A DNA stretch of 64,000 bases from Bacteroidia bacterium (GCA_905373475.1 CAJPTC010000009.1:1-64000), one strand, 5' to 3'. Positions 52,632 to 62,136 are shown, numbered from the stretch's first letter. The notes: generated from the sequence alone by a model not told the origin. Translations and numbers: made by a program.

Positions 52632-53622
52632 GGGCAGAGCGGTCAATAGTCTCGGCTACGTCGTAACGATTGGTTTTGGGAGTAGCGCGTACAATGAGTT
52701 CGCCAATGAACCCCGCAAGAAAGAGCTGTGCACCCAGCAGTACCATAACGAGCGCGATATAAAAAAGCGGCTGTAGTACGATTTGCCGATAGGGGAGATG
52801 GTGTGCAATGGCGAGTATTTTGTTAACAATGAGGATGATAACAATTATCCCTCCTGCTAAAAAGGTTAGTGAGCCGAGTATGCCAAAAAGATGCATAGGG
52901 CGTTTCCCAAAGCGAGAGATGAAGGAGAGGGTAAGAAGATCCAGAGCGCCATTGACGAAACGGGAGTAACCAAATTTGGTTGTCCCGTATTTCCGTTCGT
53001 AGTGGGTTACTACCTTTTCCCCGATGTGCCGAAACCCAGCGTTGTAGGCTAGTGCGGGGATGTAGCGATGCATGTCGCCGTACAGTTCCACGCTCTTTAC
53101 TACAGCGAGTCGGTAGGCTTTCAGACCACAATTGAAGTCGTGTAACTTTACGTGTGTTACTGCGCGGGCAGTTGCGTTGAAAAATTTGCTCGGAATGTTC
53201 TTAGAGAGCACAGGGTCGTGCCTTTTCTTTTTCCATCCCGATACGAGGTCATAGCCCTGTACTGTGATCATCTGGTAGAGTTCGGGGAGTTCGTCGGGCG
53301 AATCCTGCAAATCTGCATCCATAGTGAAAACCACCTTGCCGCGTACTTGCCGAAATCCTACTGTTAGCGCCGCAGACTTCCCATAGTTGCGCTGAAAACG
53401 AAAGCCGCGAACACGAAGGTGGGCTGGCGTAAGGGTACGGATGATGCTCCACGAGGCATCGGAACTGCCGTCGTCAATGAGCAGGAGCTCGGCATCCCAA
53501 TGTTGCGAGGCCACTACACGGTCGATCCAAGCAACAAGTTCGGGGAGTGATTCGGCTTCGTTGTATAGTGGCACGATAATGCTCACATCGGGTTGTGCCG
53601 AAGCAGTGTACTCTTCAGACAT
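52624..53622 (-). CDS. Family 2 glycosyltransferase (dolichol/undecaprenyl-phosphate type)
   Basis: This GT2 enzyme has two C-terminal membrane helices (about 236-260 and 275-300). The metal-binding motif DADLQDSPDELPELY and the fold motifs SIIVPLYNEAESLPEL, IDDGSSDASW and RNYGKSAALTVGF are clear. It likely transfers a sugar from a nucleotide donor to polyprenyl phosphate at the inner membrane for use in lipid A or glycoprotein modification. It lies between a DUF4199 gene (30 bases away) and pyrD (overlap), the standard Bacteroidetes order. Confidence 0.93.
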   Translation of the reverse strand: MSEEYTASAQPDVSIIVPLYNEAESLPELVAWIDRVVASQHWDAELLLIDDGSSDASWSIIRTLTPAHLRVRGFRFQRNYGKSAALTVGFRQVRGKVVFTMDADLQDSPDELPELYQMITVQGYDLVSGWKKKRHDPVLSKNIPSKFFNATARAVTHVKLHDFNCGLKAYRLAVVKSVELYGDMHRYIPALAYNAGFRHIGEKVVTHYERKYGTTKFGYSRFVNGALDLLTLSFISRFGKRPMHLFGILGSLTFLAGGIIVIILIVNKILAIAHHLPYRQIVLQPLFYIALVMVLLGAQLFLAGFIGELIVRATPKTNRYDVAETIDRSAHV

Positions 53623-53651
53623 GTAAAAATGTTAGGAAGATGGTGACTTTA

Positions 53652-54188
53652 TTATTTTTTCCGTGCCATAGCTGCGGCTACTAGCGATGCGATGAGCCCA
53701 GAGAACCACGTTCCCACAAGCGTTGAGCTGATTAGCCAACCTGGCGTCATGAATAATCTTGCGAATTTCATACCTCTCTCCATTGCGTCCTCATTGAGCC
53801 CCATCTCCTTGTATTGTTCGATAGCGGCTTGCTCGAGAAGTTGGATGTAGTTGGGTTTAAGAACGAAGATGATAAGGGTGAAAAAAGCTGTGAGGATGAT
53901 AGACGCAAACAGACTTTGGTACATGCCAAATCTTACGGCGAGTCCGTAGGAGAACGGGAGGTTGGGTGTCGTATCGCCGTATGTCTTCATGCCGAAGTAG
54001 AAGAGTATAATCATGACGGCAAAATTGAGCATCCCTATGGCAAAGTCTATTCCACCGCCACTAGACTTGAGGATGAAGTTTTGCAAAACAGCTATAAAGC
54101 AGAGACCAAGCCCTGCGTAAAGCCCCCACAGCCCTGCTAGGCTCGTCATTGCGGGGCGTTTGGCGTTATCGAGTTGACTGTATTCCAT
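53652..54188 (-). CDS. DUF4199 membrane protein
   Basis: This 178-residue integral membrane protein has four helices (about 18-40, 47-66, 78-108 and 148-172). It matches DUF4199, a Bacteroidetes family that regularly precedes this GT2 gene, as here. The linker region (about 115-140) is polar and contains LNEDAMERGMKFARLF. No function is known; a partner role with the glycosyltransferase is inferred from conserved neighbourhood. Start ATG 54188. Confidence 0.88.
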   Translation of the reverse strand: MEYSQLDNAKRPAMTSLAGLWGLYAGLGLCFIAVLQNFILKSSGGGIDFAIGMLNFAVMIILFYFGMKTYGDTTPNLPFSYGLAVRFGMYQSLFASIILTAFFTLIIFVLKPNYIQLLEQAAIEQYKEMGLNEDAMERGMKFARLFMTPGWLISSTLVGTWFSGLIASLVAAAMARKK

Positions 54189-54332
54189 GATAAAAAGAGG
54201 TTATGGTAATTCCGATAGTACAAAGTTACACAACTGGGATGAAAATGTTTTGGACTTTTCCCTGTTACGTTTCAGATTATTTCCGGCTCTGTATACAGTA
54301 TTATCGTTTCGTACTGTTGTGCATATACAATT

Positions 54333-54373
54333 TAGCCCAAGGTGTTACGTACATAGCACGTTACCCTGGGCTA
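54333..54373. terminator. Strong hairpin downstream of aspS
   Basis: TAGCCCA (54333-54339) pairs with TGGGCTA (54367-54373) and the stem continues with GGT/ACC. No good T run follows on the minus strand. It lies in a 243-base gap without a gene and is probably an aspS terminator. Confidence 0.5.
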
Positions 54374-54431
54374 TTGCTCCCTCCTTTTTGCGCACCCTAA
54401 TGACTTAGCAAAATGGGATACGTTCCTTGTC

Positions 54432-56177
54432 CTATTGCTTTATCGCGAGGTGCAATTCGTCTAGTTGCGCCTGATCGAGAGTAGAGGGGCTCGCAATCAT
54501 TACATCGCGCCCTGCATTGTTCTTTGGGAAAGCGATGTAGTCGCGAATAGAATCGGCACCGCCGAATAGTGAGCACAAACGGTCGAAACCGAAGGCAATA
54601 CCTCCGTGCGGCGGTGCGCCAAAACGGAAGGCGTCTAGTAGAAAACCAAATTGAGCCTGTGCACTCTCCTTCGTAAAGCCGAGCGCATGGAACATGCGTT
54701 CTTGAATATTGCGATCGAAGATACGAATTGAACCGCCGCCGACTTCAGTTCCGTTGATAACCATGTCGTAGGCATTAGCGCGCATAGCACCTGGGTTAGA
54801 TTCAAAGAGGTCTATGTCTGCAGGGTGCGGAGAGGTAAAGGGATGGTGCATAGCGTAGAAGCGTTGCGTTTCTTCATCCCACTCAAAGAGTGGAAAATCT
54901 ACTACCCACAGGGGCTTAAAGACCTTCGGATTCAGCAAGTTTTCATTGCGTGCCACTTCGAGGCGGAGCGCGCCTAGCGCCACTTGTGTTTGTACCTTCT
55001 TGCCCGCCATGAAAAGCATGAGATCGCCTTTGGTGGCTTCGAGTTTTCCCGATAGCTGCAGTAGGAGCTCGGGCGTAAGGAATTTGTCTGCCGAAGATTT
55101 AATTGTGCCATCTTCTGCCATACGAGCATAGATAAGCCCTGTTGCACCAATCTGAGGCCGTTTTACGTACTCGGTCAGTGCATCTAGTTGTTTGCGTGTA
55201 TATTTTGCACCATCTTTTACACAGATCCCCCCAACATAGTCGGCGGCGTCAAAGACCGAGAAACCTGTAGCGCGCACCGACTCGGTTATCTCACAGATCT
55301 CCATGCCTACGCGCAAATCGGGCTTATCGCTCCCGTATTTGGCCATGGCTTCGCTGTAGGGCATTCGTAGGAACTGTGCACTAAATTCGACGCCTAGAAC
55401 CTCCTTGAAAAGGTGTCGCATGAAGCCTTCAAACTCTTGCAAGATGTCTTCGCGTTCTACGAACGACATTTCGCAGTCTATTTGCGTAAACTCAGGCTGC
55501 CGATCGGCACGTAGATCTTCGTCGCGGAAACAGCGAACGATTTGATAGTAGCGTTCCATACCAGCCACCATCAGAAGCTGTTTGAAGGTCTGCGGGCTCT
55601 GTGGCAATGCATAGAACTCGCCCGCATGCATGCGCGACGGAACGACAAAATCGCGTGCTCCCTCGGGGGTAGATTTGATAAGGAACGGTGTCTCGATTTC
55701 TACAAAGTCGCGTTGGTTGAGGTAACTACGCACCGCTTGTGCCATCTGGTGGCGAAGTAGTAGCGCATCGCGTACGGGAGCACGGCGAATATCGAGGTAG
55801 CGATACTTCATGCGGAGTTCGTCGCCTCCGTCGGTTGCCGTCTCGATGGTAAAGGGAGGCACTTCGCTCTGATTAAGGACTTGTAGCTTCTCTAGCTCAA
55901 TTTCTATGTCGCCAGTAGACAGAGCAGGGTTCTTGCTAGAGCGTTCGCGCACAATACCTGTGGCACTTACTACCCATTCGCGCCCCAATGCCTCGATTTG
56001 CGAGCGTAGTGTAGCCTCTGCATCGGAAACTACAAGCTGCACAATGCCCCACCTGTCGCGCAAATCTACGAAAAGGAGTCCCCCCATTTTACGCACGCGC
56101 TGCACCCAACCGCAAACGGTTGTAGGCTGACCTACGTGTGCTATGCGCAACTCTCCACACCGATGTGTTCTATACAT
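54432..56177 (-). CDS. aspS: Aspartyl-tRNA synthetase
   Basis: This class II synthetase charges tRNA-Asp. From ATG 56177 the protein starts MYRTHRCGELRIAHVG and is 581 residues, normal for the bacterial type. It shows the OB-fold (VCGWVQRVRKMGGLLFVDLRDRWG), motif 2 (YYQIVRCFRDEDLRADRQPEFTQ), a GAD domain insertion and motif 3 (GGIAFGFDRLCSLFGG, then SIRDYIAFPKN). The longer in-frame TTG start is unlikely. It is monocistronic, between a hairpin and folD. The GAD domain suggests a bacterial rather than archaeal-type enzyme. I cannot tell whether it also charges tRNA-Asn. Confidence 0.96.
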   Translation of the reverse strand: MYRTHRCGELRIAHVGQPTTVCGWVQRVRKMGGLLFVDLRDRWGIVQLVVSDAEATLRSQIEALGREWVVSATGIVRERSSKNPALSTGDIEIELEKLQVLNQSEVPPFTIETATDGGDELRMKYRYLDIRRAPVRDALLLRHQMAQAVRSYLNQRDFVEIETPFLIKSTPEGARDFVVPSRMHAGEFYALPQSPQTFKQLLMVAGMERYYQIVRCFRDEDLRADRQPEFTQIDCEMSFVEREDILQEFEGFMRHLFKEVLGVEFSAQFLRMPYSEAMAKYGSDKPDLRVGMEICEITESVRATGFSVFDAADYVGGICVKDGAKYTRKQLDALTEYVKRPQIGATGLIYARMAEDGTIKSSADKFLTPELLLQLSGKLEATKGDLMLFMAGKKVQTQVALGALRLEVARNENLLNPKVFKPLWVVDFPLFEWDEETQRFYAMHHPFTSPHPADIDLFESNPGAMRANAYDMVINGTEVGGGSIRIFDRNIQERMFHALGFTKESAQAQFGFLLDAFRFGAPPHGGIAFGFDRLCSLFGGADSIRDYIAFPKNNAGRDVMIASPSTLDQAQLDELHLAIKQ

Positions 56178-56208
56178 TGACGTATATTTTTCCAAAAAGT
56201 ACAACGCA

Positions 56209-56216
56209 CAAAGTTA
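56209..56216 (-). promoter_or_regulatory. Possible -7 box (TAACTTTG) of aspS
   Basis: This exact TAnnTTTG match on the minus strand lies 32 bases before the aspS ATG. The -33 position has no TTTG. Confidence 0.45.
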
Positions 56217-56267
56217 GCACTTTCACTATCTCCCGTAGATGCGTATTGCGATTTGCTTTGTGGATAT

Positions 56268-56309
56268 AAAAAAAGCCCCCTCGGGAGACTTTTTCGCTTC
56301 CAAGGGGGT
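56268..56309 (-). terminator. Rho-independent terminator after folD
   Basis: On the minus strand CCCCCTTGG pairs with CCGAGGGGG (one G-U pair), followed by a C and seven T residues. Confidence 0.88.
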
Positions 56310-56332
56310 GATATTTATGCTAATAGGTGTGC

Positions 56333-57214
56333 CTATTCTTCGATCTCTCCTTTACGCGCACGCATGGTGTTGATCATGAGCGAAAGAATCGTCATAGGAC
56401 CTACACCGCCTGGCACGGGGGTTATGTAGCTACATTTTGGCGCTACTTCGTTGTAGGCTACATCGCCTCGGAGTTCCCATCCTTTCGGATTTTTGTCAGT
56501 CTCTACGCGGTTTATACCCACATCTATTACGATTGCACCCTCCTTAACCATATCAGCTTTCACAAAATCGGCTTTGCCTACTGCTGCTATGAGGATATCG
56601 CCTGAGCGGAGTACCTCGGGAAGGTTCTCGGTTTTGCTATGGCAGACGGTCACTGTGCAGTCGCCAGGTTCGCCCTTTTGTAGCAACATGTTGGCAACGG
56701 GAAGCCCTACGATGTGGCTGCGCCCGAGTACTACAACGTGTTTGCCTCGTGTGGGTATCTTATAGTAAGCCAACAGTTTAATGATACCGTAAGGAGTAGC
56801 GGGAAAATAGCACGGTAGCCCTAGGAGCATGCGCCCAAGACTAACGGGGTGGAAACCATCTACATCCTTTTTAGGCAAAATGTGGTGTGTAACGCGCTGC
56901 TCGTCGATGTGCTTCGGGAGTGGGAGTTGTACAATCAATCCGTCAATCGTAGTATCGGCGTTGATGTTATCGATCTCTTGCAGGAGGCGTGCCTCTGTTA
57001 CCTCTGTATCGAAACGCCGTATTTCCGAGATGAAGCCCAGTTCAGCACATTTTTTCTCTTTATTGCGGACGTAAGTCTCGCTGGCAGGGTTGTTTCCTAC
57101 GAGAATGGCTACCAATTTTGGGCGGCGTTCTCCTTTGGCCACAAGCGCCTCTACCTCTGCCTTCAATTCTGCCGAAAGCGCTTCGGCTGTCTTTTTTCCG
57201 TCTAGAATCTGCAT
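56333..57214 (-). CDS. folD: Bifunctional methylene-THF dehydrogenase/cyclohydrolase
   Basis: This enzyme interconverts 5,10-methylene-THF and 10-formyl-THF for purine and formyl-methionine synthesis. It shows SETYVRNKEKKCAELG (with the catalytic lysine), the IVQLPLPKHID motif, the GRSHIVGLPVANMLL nucleotide segment and TPVPGGVGPMTI. Length 293 is normal. It is monocistronic and divergent from the AAA-ATPase/nuclease-like gene at 57407. The intervening gap of about 190 bases holds an inverted repeat GCCTCA/TGAGGC near 57234-57264. Confidence 0.96.
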   Translation of the reverse strand: MQILDGKKTAEALSAELKAEVEALVAKGERRPKLVAILVGNNPASETYVRNKEKKCAELGFISEIRRFDTEVTEARLLQEIDNINADTTIDGLIVQLPLPKHIDEQRVTHHILPKKDVDGFHPVSLGRMLLGLPCYFPATPYGIIKLLAYYKIPTRGKHVVVLGRSHIVGLPVANMLLQKGEPGDCTVTVCHSKTENLPEVLRSGDILIAAVGKADFVKADMVKEGAIVIDVGINRVETDKNPKGWELRGDVAYNEVAPKCSYITPVPGGVGPMTILSLMINTMRARKGEIEE

Positions 57215-57406
57215 TTACTACCGTTGTATTATTGCCTCAGTACTATAACAACGAAGATGTGAGGCATATTGTTAAGGCGTCGGATAGATTGAACCTTAAG
57301 CTAAATTTTGGAGGCAAGTGGGGGGTGTACTTTAGGGAGGAATTCTGTCTTGAAATAACGCAATCTCTCAATCTTCGTAACTTAGTGCTACGTAATCCGC
57401 AGCCTA

Positions 57407-59020
57407 ATGGCAGAGAAAAACCTACCTATTGGTGTACAGAGCTTTCAAGATTTGAGAGATAATGACTATCTCTATGTCGATAAAACGAAGTACATAGCAC
57501 AGCTCCTTAACGGTAAAGTGTACTTTCTAAGCCGCCCGCGACGTTTTGGTAAGAGTTTGTTTCTCTCCACGCTTGCTGCTTATTTTCGCGGTCAAAAAGA
57601 GCTGTTCAGGGGTTTGTACCTAGAGAGGGAAGAAGAAGTGCTTTCGCAGCAAGAAAAACGCGAAGCGTGGCAACAGTACCCTGTGTTGTATTTAGATTTT
57701 GCACGAAAAGAGTACAAGACAAAAGAGGATCTTCTTGAGCGACTGTCGTTAAATCTGCGAAGCTGGGAAAAGACCTACGGCGTGTCTAAGATAACGGATT
57801 CGCCCGAAGAGCAATTCGCTTATCTCATAGAACAGATCCACGAAATTCACGGAAAGCAAGTAGTTGTTCTCATAGATGAGTACGATAAGCCACTCTATGA
57901 GAGTCTGGAAAATGAGGAACTCAATGCAACCTATCGTAGCTTGTTGCGCGGGTTCTACTCTGTTATAAAGTCGTTAGATGCCCATATCCGTTTTGCCTTT
58001 CTCACGGGCATTACGAAGTTTAGCAAGGTGAGTGTCTTTAGTGGTTTGAACAATCTGAAAGACATCAGTTTGCGTGAGGATTTTTCGGGGATCTGTGGAA
58101 TTACGGATGAAGAACTGAAGGAGATTTTTACTCCGTATATAGACTCTTTTGCATCGAAGCTGAAGTTGTCTGTAGCCGAAGCTTACGTTGCATTGAAAAA
58201 CCAATACGATGGCTATCTTTTTGGAGCGGGCGGCGAGAATGTTTACAACCCTTTCAGTCTCTTGAATGCCTTGGATGCAAGGGCATTGGGTAAATACTGG
58301 TTCGCAACTGGTACATCCTCGTTTTTGGTCAACTACCTCCAGCGGGTGCACTATTTTATCCCGAACCTAGAGGGGAAAGTTCGTCTCAATAGTTCTCGTT
58401 TCGATAGTTATCGTGCTGACGTGTCAGATCCTCTGCCCATACTCTACCACACAGGCTATCTGACTATCAAAGAATACGATAGTGAAACCGACTCCTATCG
58501 CCTAGGTTTTCCGAATAACGAGGTGCGCTATAGCTTCTTTGAAAACTTGTTGGCAGGTTATGCACCTAGCTACTTGAGTCTTGGCATTTCGGTTAAGGAT
58601 TTTTTAGATGCTGTTCGTGGGGACGATGTAGATGCCTTTATGACAATCCTGCAATCTATTCTTGCTAGCATTCCCTACGATACAGCCTCAAAGGAAAAAA
58701 TTGAGCTCCGTGAGCGCGACTACCAGATAGCGGTTTACCTTGTATTTGCCCTGATGGGTCTGTTTACGCAAACGGAGGTGCAAAGTGCCACGGGCAGGGC
58801 GGATTGTGTCGTGGTAACCCCCAAATATGTTTACATCTTTGAGTTCAAGCTCTGGAGTACTGGCACAGCGGAAGAGGCGCTGCAACAAATAAAAGATTTG
58901 GGTTACGCCACCCAGTATGCTGTGTCTGGTAAGGAGCTTATCCTTGTTGGAGCAAGCTTTGACGAGAAGAAACGCAATATAGGGACGTGGACTACTCAAC
59001 GTAATGAACCCCGAAAATAA
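57407..59020 (+). CDS. AAA-ATPase-like / PDDEXK_9 fusion protein
   Basis: This 537-residue protein has the architecture of the AAA-ATPase_like plus PDDEXK_9 family, abundant and often multi-copy in Bacteroidetes. It starts LPIGVQSFQDLRDNDYLYVDKT, with a Walker-A-like SRPRRFGKSLFLS (about 42-54), Walker B VVVLIDEYDKPLY (about 153-165) and a C-terminal nuclease-like core with D466 and E479-F-K481 (ADCVVV, then IFEFKLW). The family is prone to lateral transfer and is not proven to defend against phage. It is a lone gene between folD and tRNA-Asn, with a compositional style like its neighbours. Confidence 0.9.
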   Translation: MAEKNLPIGVQSFQDLRDNDYLYVDKTKYIAQLLNGKVYFLSRPRRFGKSLFLSTLAAYFRGQKELFRGLYLEREEEVLSQQEKREAWQQYPVLYLDFARKEYKTKEDLLERLSLNLRSWEKTYGVSKITDSPEEQFAYLIEQIHEIHGKQVVVLIDEYDKPLYESLENEELNATYRSLLRGFYSVIKSLDAHIRFAFLTGITKFSKVSVFSGLNNLKDISLREDFSGICGITDEELKEIFTPYIDSFASKLKLSVAEAYVALKNQYDGYLFGAGGENVYNPFSLLNALDARALGKYWFATGTSSFLVNYLQRVHYFIPNLEGKVRLNSSRFDSYRADVSDPLPILYHTGYLTIKEYDSETDSYRLGFPNNEVRYSFFENLLAGYAPSYLSLGISVKDFLDAVRGDDVDAFMTILQSILASIPYDTASKEKIELRERDYQIAVYLVFALMGLFTQTEVQSATGRADCVVVTPKYVYIFEFKLWSTGTAEEALQQIKDLGYATQYAVSGKELILVGASFDEKKRNIGTWTTQRNEPRK

Positions 59021-59193
59021 CGATACAATACTTGCAACTTTATTTCCTTAAATATTTGTATAACAGAATAGTAGAGAATAAGGAGTGCTGAAAATTTACA
59101 GCGCATGGAGCGTTCTATTTGTTCGTTTCAAAAAAACGCTCTACCTTTGCAACGCTTTCGAGAAAGAAACGGAGGCGAGTGTTGTTAAAATAT

Positions 59194-59267
59194 TCCTCAT
59201 TAGCTCAGTTGGTTAGAGCACCTGACTGTTAATCAGGGGGTCCTAGGTTCAAGTCCTAGATGGGGAG
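59194..59267 (+). tRNA. tRNA-Asn (anticodon GTT)
   Basis: This is a complete cloverleaf. The acceptor is TCCTCAT/ATGGGGA, the D arm GCTC...GAGC, and the anticodon stem CCTGA/TCAGG has loop CTGTTAA (anticodon GTT). The T arm is CTAGG-TTCAAGT-CCTAG, and the discriminator base is G. CCA is not encoded. Confidence 0.96.
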
Positions 59268-59289
59268 CGCGTTTATGTTTACTATTCCT

Positions 59290-59319
59290 AGGATTCTGTT
59301 GCTTCAGAGTCCTTTTTTT
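59290..59319 (+). terminator. Terminator of tRNA-Asn
   Basis: AGGATTCTG pairs with CAGAGTCCT (one G-U pair) around a six-base loop, followed by seven T residues. Confidence 0.88.
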
Positions 59320-59589
59320 ATTTTCTGTAAATACTGCATAACAGGGGTAAGTCAATATAGCAATTTGTGCCCCCCTTTTGGGGCTGTTCAGAATGTCCCA
59401 AAGTTTTTTTTTGCTGTTAAATGGTCGTCTGCGTCTAGATCGTCTGTCTGGTGCAAGAGCCTCAAGCAACTCCTCTGTTTGCTATAATGAACTGCCAAAT
59501 ATTTTTGCCTCACCAATGGTAGAAATATCCTGACCTTTGCGGTAATTTTACTGCAGTTCTGAAGCTTTATGTAACCTCTTTCTATTGAC
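59320..59589. other. Non-coding gap between tRNA-Asn and the LTA-synthase-like gene
   Basis: I see no gene in these 270 bases. A CCCCTTTTGGGG dyad lies near 59373. A -7-like GACCTTTG occurs about 55 bases before the next start, without a matching -33. Confidence 0.4.
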
Positions 59590-61545
59590 ATGCGACGTAG
59601 TTTCTTGAAAACATACCCTACAAATCATCTCTCTGTATTTATCTATCGTATTCTCCTTGCCTATCTGCTCTTTGTAGTAGCGCGCTTTCTTTTTTACCTT
59701 TTCAATTACACTTATTTTGCCGACATGTCTGGCTCTCAATTAGCGCGTGCATGGTATGGTGGTTTTCGTTTCGATACAGCTTCGGTTCTCTACCTCAATC
59801 TGCTTTTTATTATTCTGAGCCTACTTCCGTTCCGTTTTCGTACGAAGCGCAATTACCAACTTTGGGTAGACGTTGCTTGGTATGTTCCCAATCTGTTCGG
59901 TCTGTTGGCAGGTATTGCAGATGCTGTTTACTATCCTTTTACGCTGAAACGCACAACAATCGATGTCTTTTCCGAGTTCGCTAATGAGGGGGCGGGAATG
60001 TTTTTGCATCTCTTTGTGCAGTACTGGTATGTCACATTGCTCGGAATGGTGCTTACCCTCTTTTTTATTGTCTTATATCGCAGAGTGCGCATTGCCAAGT
60101 GGGTGGGAGATGGTCTGCGCGGATGGAAATACTATACTTTTCAGACAACGCTACTTCTCTTCTCCATTTTTTTGGTGATAGGGGGCTTCCGAGGTTTCAA
60201 CTTCTCTCGTTTCTTGCGTCCGCTCGCCATAGGACATTCTAATGCCTACGTAGACAAAATCGAACAGCGTTCGTTGGTACTAAACACACCGTATTGCCTG
60301 ATTCGTACGATAGGAAAACAGCGCCTAGCTACCTATAGTTTTTTCCCTAATGACGAAGCAGCTGAGCAGGTCTTTAATCCGGTTCATACTCCAAGGCGCG
60401 ATTCTCTTTGGTTCGGAGCATTGCGTGGTCGCAATGTGATGATTGTCATAGTTGAGAGTTTTGCTCGGCAATATGTGGGGTCTCTCAATACAGAGCTAGA
60501 GGGTTACAAAGGCTATACACCTTGCTTCGATTCTCTTGCTCGCCAAGGGTTACTCTTCAAGCAAGCCTTTGCTAACGGTCGAATCTCTATTGATGCTATG
60601 CCCGCACTTCTAGCCTCATTACCTAAAATAAATGAGCATTTCGTAACTTCAGCCTATGCGCTCAACAATATAGGTGGTTTGGGCACAATCCTGGGTGCGA
60701 GAGGGTACAACAGTCAGTTCTTTCACGGAGGTACTAACGGCACAATGAACTTTGACGCATTCGTCAAGCAAGCAGGCTATCAGCACTATTTCGGACGCAC
60801 TGAGTATGCCAATGATGCCGATTTTGATGGTATTTGGGGTGTATGGGATGAGCCTTTTCTTCTGCGCACGGCAGATGAGTTGAATAAGATGGCAGAACCG
60901 TTCCTAGGTACCGTTTTTACGGTCTCCAGCCATGGTCCATACCAGATGCCTGCGCAATATGTGGGACGTTTTCCAGATGAGGGCGAACCTCTGGTAAAAT
61001 GCATTGGCTATACAGATTATGCACTAGGAAAATTTTTTCAAAGAGTGAGTCGCGAGCCATGGTTTAACAATACGCTCTTTGTTGTGACTGCAGACCATTC
61101 TAGTGGCGACCTCCTTGAAAAGTACAGAACCTCTGTACTGCGATTTGCAGTCCCCATGCTTCTTTATGCTCCTGGCAGCACTTTGCGCGGTTTAGACACA
61201 ACCACCACGGTACAGCACGCCGATCTGTTGCCCACGCTTCTTACATTGTTGGGATACGAGCACCCTGTGCTGAGCTATGGGAATGATATGCTCGATTCCA
61301 ATGCCCCGCATTTTGCCATCAATGAATTTGACGGACTTTTTCAGATCATAGAGAACGGTTATGTGCTTCAGCATGACGGTACTCGTCCTGTGGGTCTCTA
61401 TAACTATTTGCAGGATAATGCTTTGAATAGCAATCTGTTGGAGTATCCAGAGTATAAAGCACTGGGCTCTCAAATGTGTAGGCAGATAGAAGCCATACTC
61501 CAGTCTTACAGCGCTCGTATGAGGGGTAACCGCCTACTCCCTTAG
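59590..61545 (+). CDS. LTA-synthase/sulfatase superfamily membrane enzyme (second copy)
   Basis: This 651-residue inner-membrane enzyme has five N-terminal helices (about 18-200) and a periplasmic sulfatase-fold domain (about 275-560). It differs from the 18150 enzyme: the nucleophile region reads ANGRISIDAMPALLAS, suggesting a serine rather than threonine nucleophile, with VIVESFARQYVG and TADHSSGD as metal motifs. Likely roles are transfer of phosphoglycerol or phosphoethanolamine to surface glycans or lipid A. The N-terminus MRRSFLKTYPTNHLSVFIYRI is good for an uncleaved membrane anchor. It stands alone; FolK is convergent. Confidence 0.88.
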   Translation: MRRSFLKTYPTNHLSVFIYRILLAYLLFVVARFLFYLFNYTYFADMSGSQLARAWYGGFRFDTASVLYLNLLFIILSLLPFRFRTKRNYQLWVDVAWYVPNLFGLLAGIADAVYYPFTLKRTTIDVFSEFANEGAGMFLHLFVQYWYVTLLGMVLTLFFIVLYRRVRIAKWVGDGLRGWKYYTFQTTLLLFSIFLVIGGFRGFNFSRFLRPLAIGHSNAYVDKIEQRSLVLNTPYCLIRTIGKQRLATYSFFPNDEAAEQVFNPVHTPRRDSLWFGALRGRNVMIVIVESFARQYVGSLNTELEGYKGYTPCFDSLARQGLLFKQAFANGRISIDAMPALLASLPKINEHFVTSAYALNNIGGLGTILGARGYNSQFFHGGTNGTMNFDAFVKQAGYQHYFGRTEYANDADFDGIWGVWDEPFLLRTADELNKMAEPFLGTVFTVSSHGPYQMPAQYVGRFPDEGEPLVKCIGYTDYALGKFFQRVSREPWFNNTLFVVTADHSSGDLLEKYRTSVLRFAVPMLLYAPGSTLRGLDTTTTVQHADLLPTLLTLLGYEHPVLSYGNDMLDSNAPHFAINEFDGLFQIIENGYVLQHDGTRPVGLYNYLQDNALNSNLLEYPEYKALGSQMCRQIEAILQSYSARMRGNRLLP

Positions 61546-61627
61546 TTAGTTTGAAGAGGCAAAATTGCCGTGCTCTCCTGGGGTGAAGAAAGAAGCAAAG
61601 ATGCAACGGGTAGTTTCTAAGTTTCCT

Positions 61628-62125
61628 TTACTCCAGTTTCCGTACCCACCCCGTATCATTACAGGTCGCGAGGAGTTCTGTCCAAGAACTCCCTAAAATG
61701 GGGTGTTGCTCATTCGGGGCTATTTCAACGAGTGGTACAAGTACAAAACGACGTTGCTCCATACGCGGGTGTGGCACAACTAAATCGGGTGGGCGGTTGA
61801 TTACCTCGTTGCCAAAGAGCAGGATATCTATATCGATGGTGCGCGAAGTATAACGTTCCGTAACCGAGCGTATACGCCCTAATTCGCGTTCTATTACCCC
61901 AATTTCGCGTAATACTCCCTCTGGAGGTAAAAGGGTTTGCAATACGACGACTTGATTGAGAAATGGGGTGTTGCATTCAAATCCCCATGGTTTGCTTTCG
62001 TAAACAGCAGAGCACTCCTTGCATTGCCCGATACGTTGCGATAGGCGCTGGATAGCTTGGGCTAAATAGTTGGCACGATTGCCTTGATTGCTCCCAAGTC
62101 CTAAGTACACTTCGGTGTTTGACAC
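61628..62125 (-). CDS. folK: 2-amino-4-hydroxy-6-hydroxymethyldihydropteridine diphosphokinase
   Basis: This folate enzyme (HPPK) pyrophosphorylates hydroxymethyldihydropterin. It shows YLGLGSNQGNRANYL, the RTIDIDILLFG Mg-binding signature with both aspartates, and PHPRMEQRRFVLVPLVEIAP. Length 165 is normal. It lies 11 bases downstream of a sensor histidine kinase on the same strand, so the two are probably co-transcribed; the pairing has no obvious functional link. With FolD, two folate steps are in the window. Confidence 0.95.
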   Translation of the reverse strand: MSNTEVYLGLGSNQGNRANYLAQAIQRLSQRIGQCKECSAVYESKPWGFECNTPFLNQVVVLQTLLPPEGVLREIGVIERELGRIRSVTERYTSRTIDIDILLFGNEVINRPPDLVVPHPRMEQRRFVLVPLVEIAPNEQHPILGSSWTELLATCNDTGWVRKLE

Positions 62126-62136
62126 GTTCGTCGGTT

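Noticed and set aside
57118..57462. 114-codon frame spanning the folD start and the folD/AAA gap
   Set aside because: It overlaps folD and the start of the AAA-ATPase gene in a different frame and resembles nothing.
59233..59469. Minus-strand open frame ending in a plausible-looking HLGLEPRTP tail
   Set aside because: Its C-terminus is the antisense of tRNA-Asn; this string is a well-known annotation artefact.
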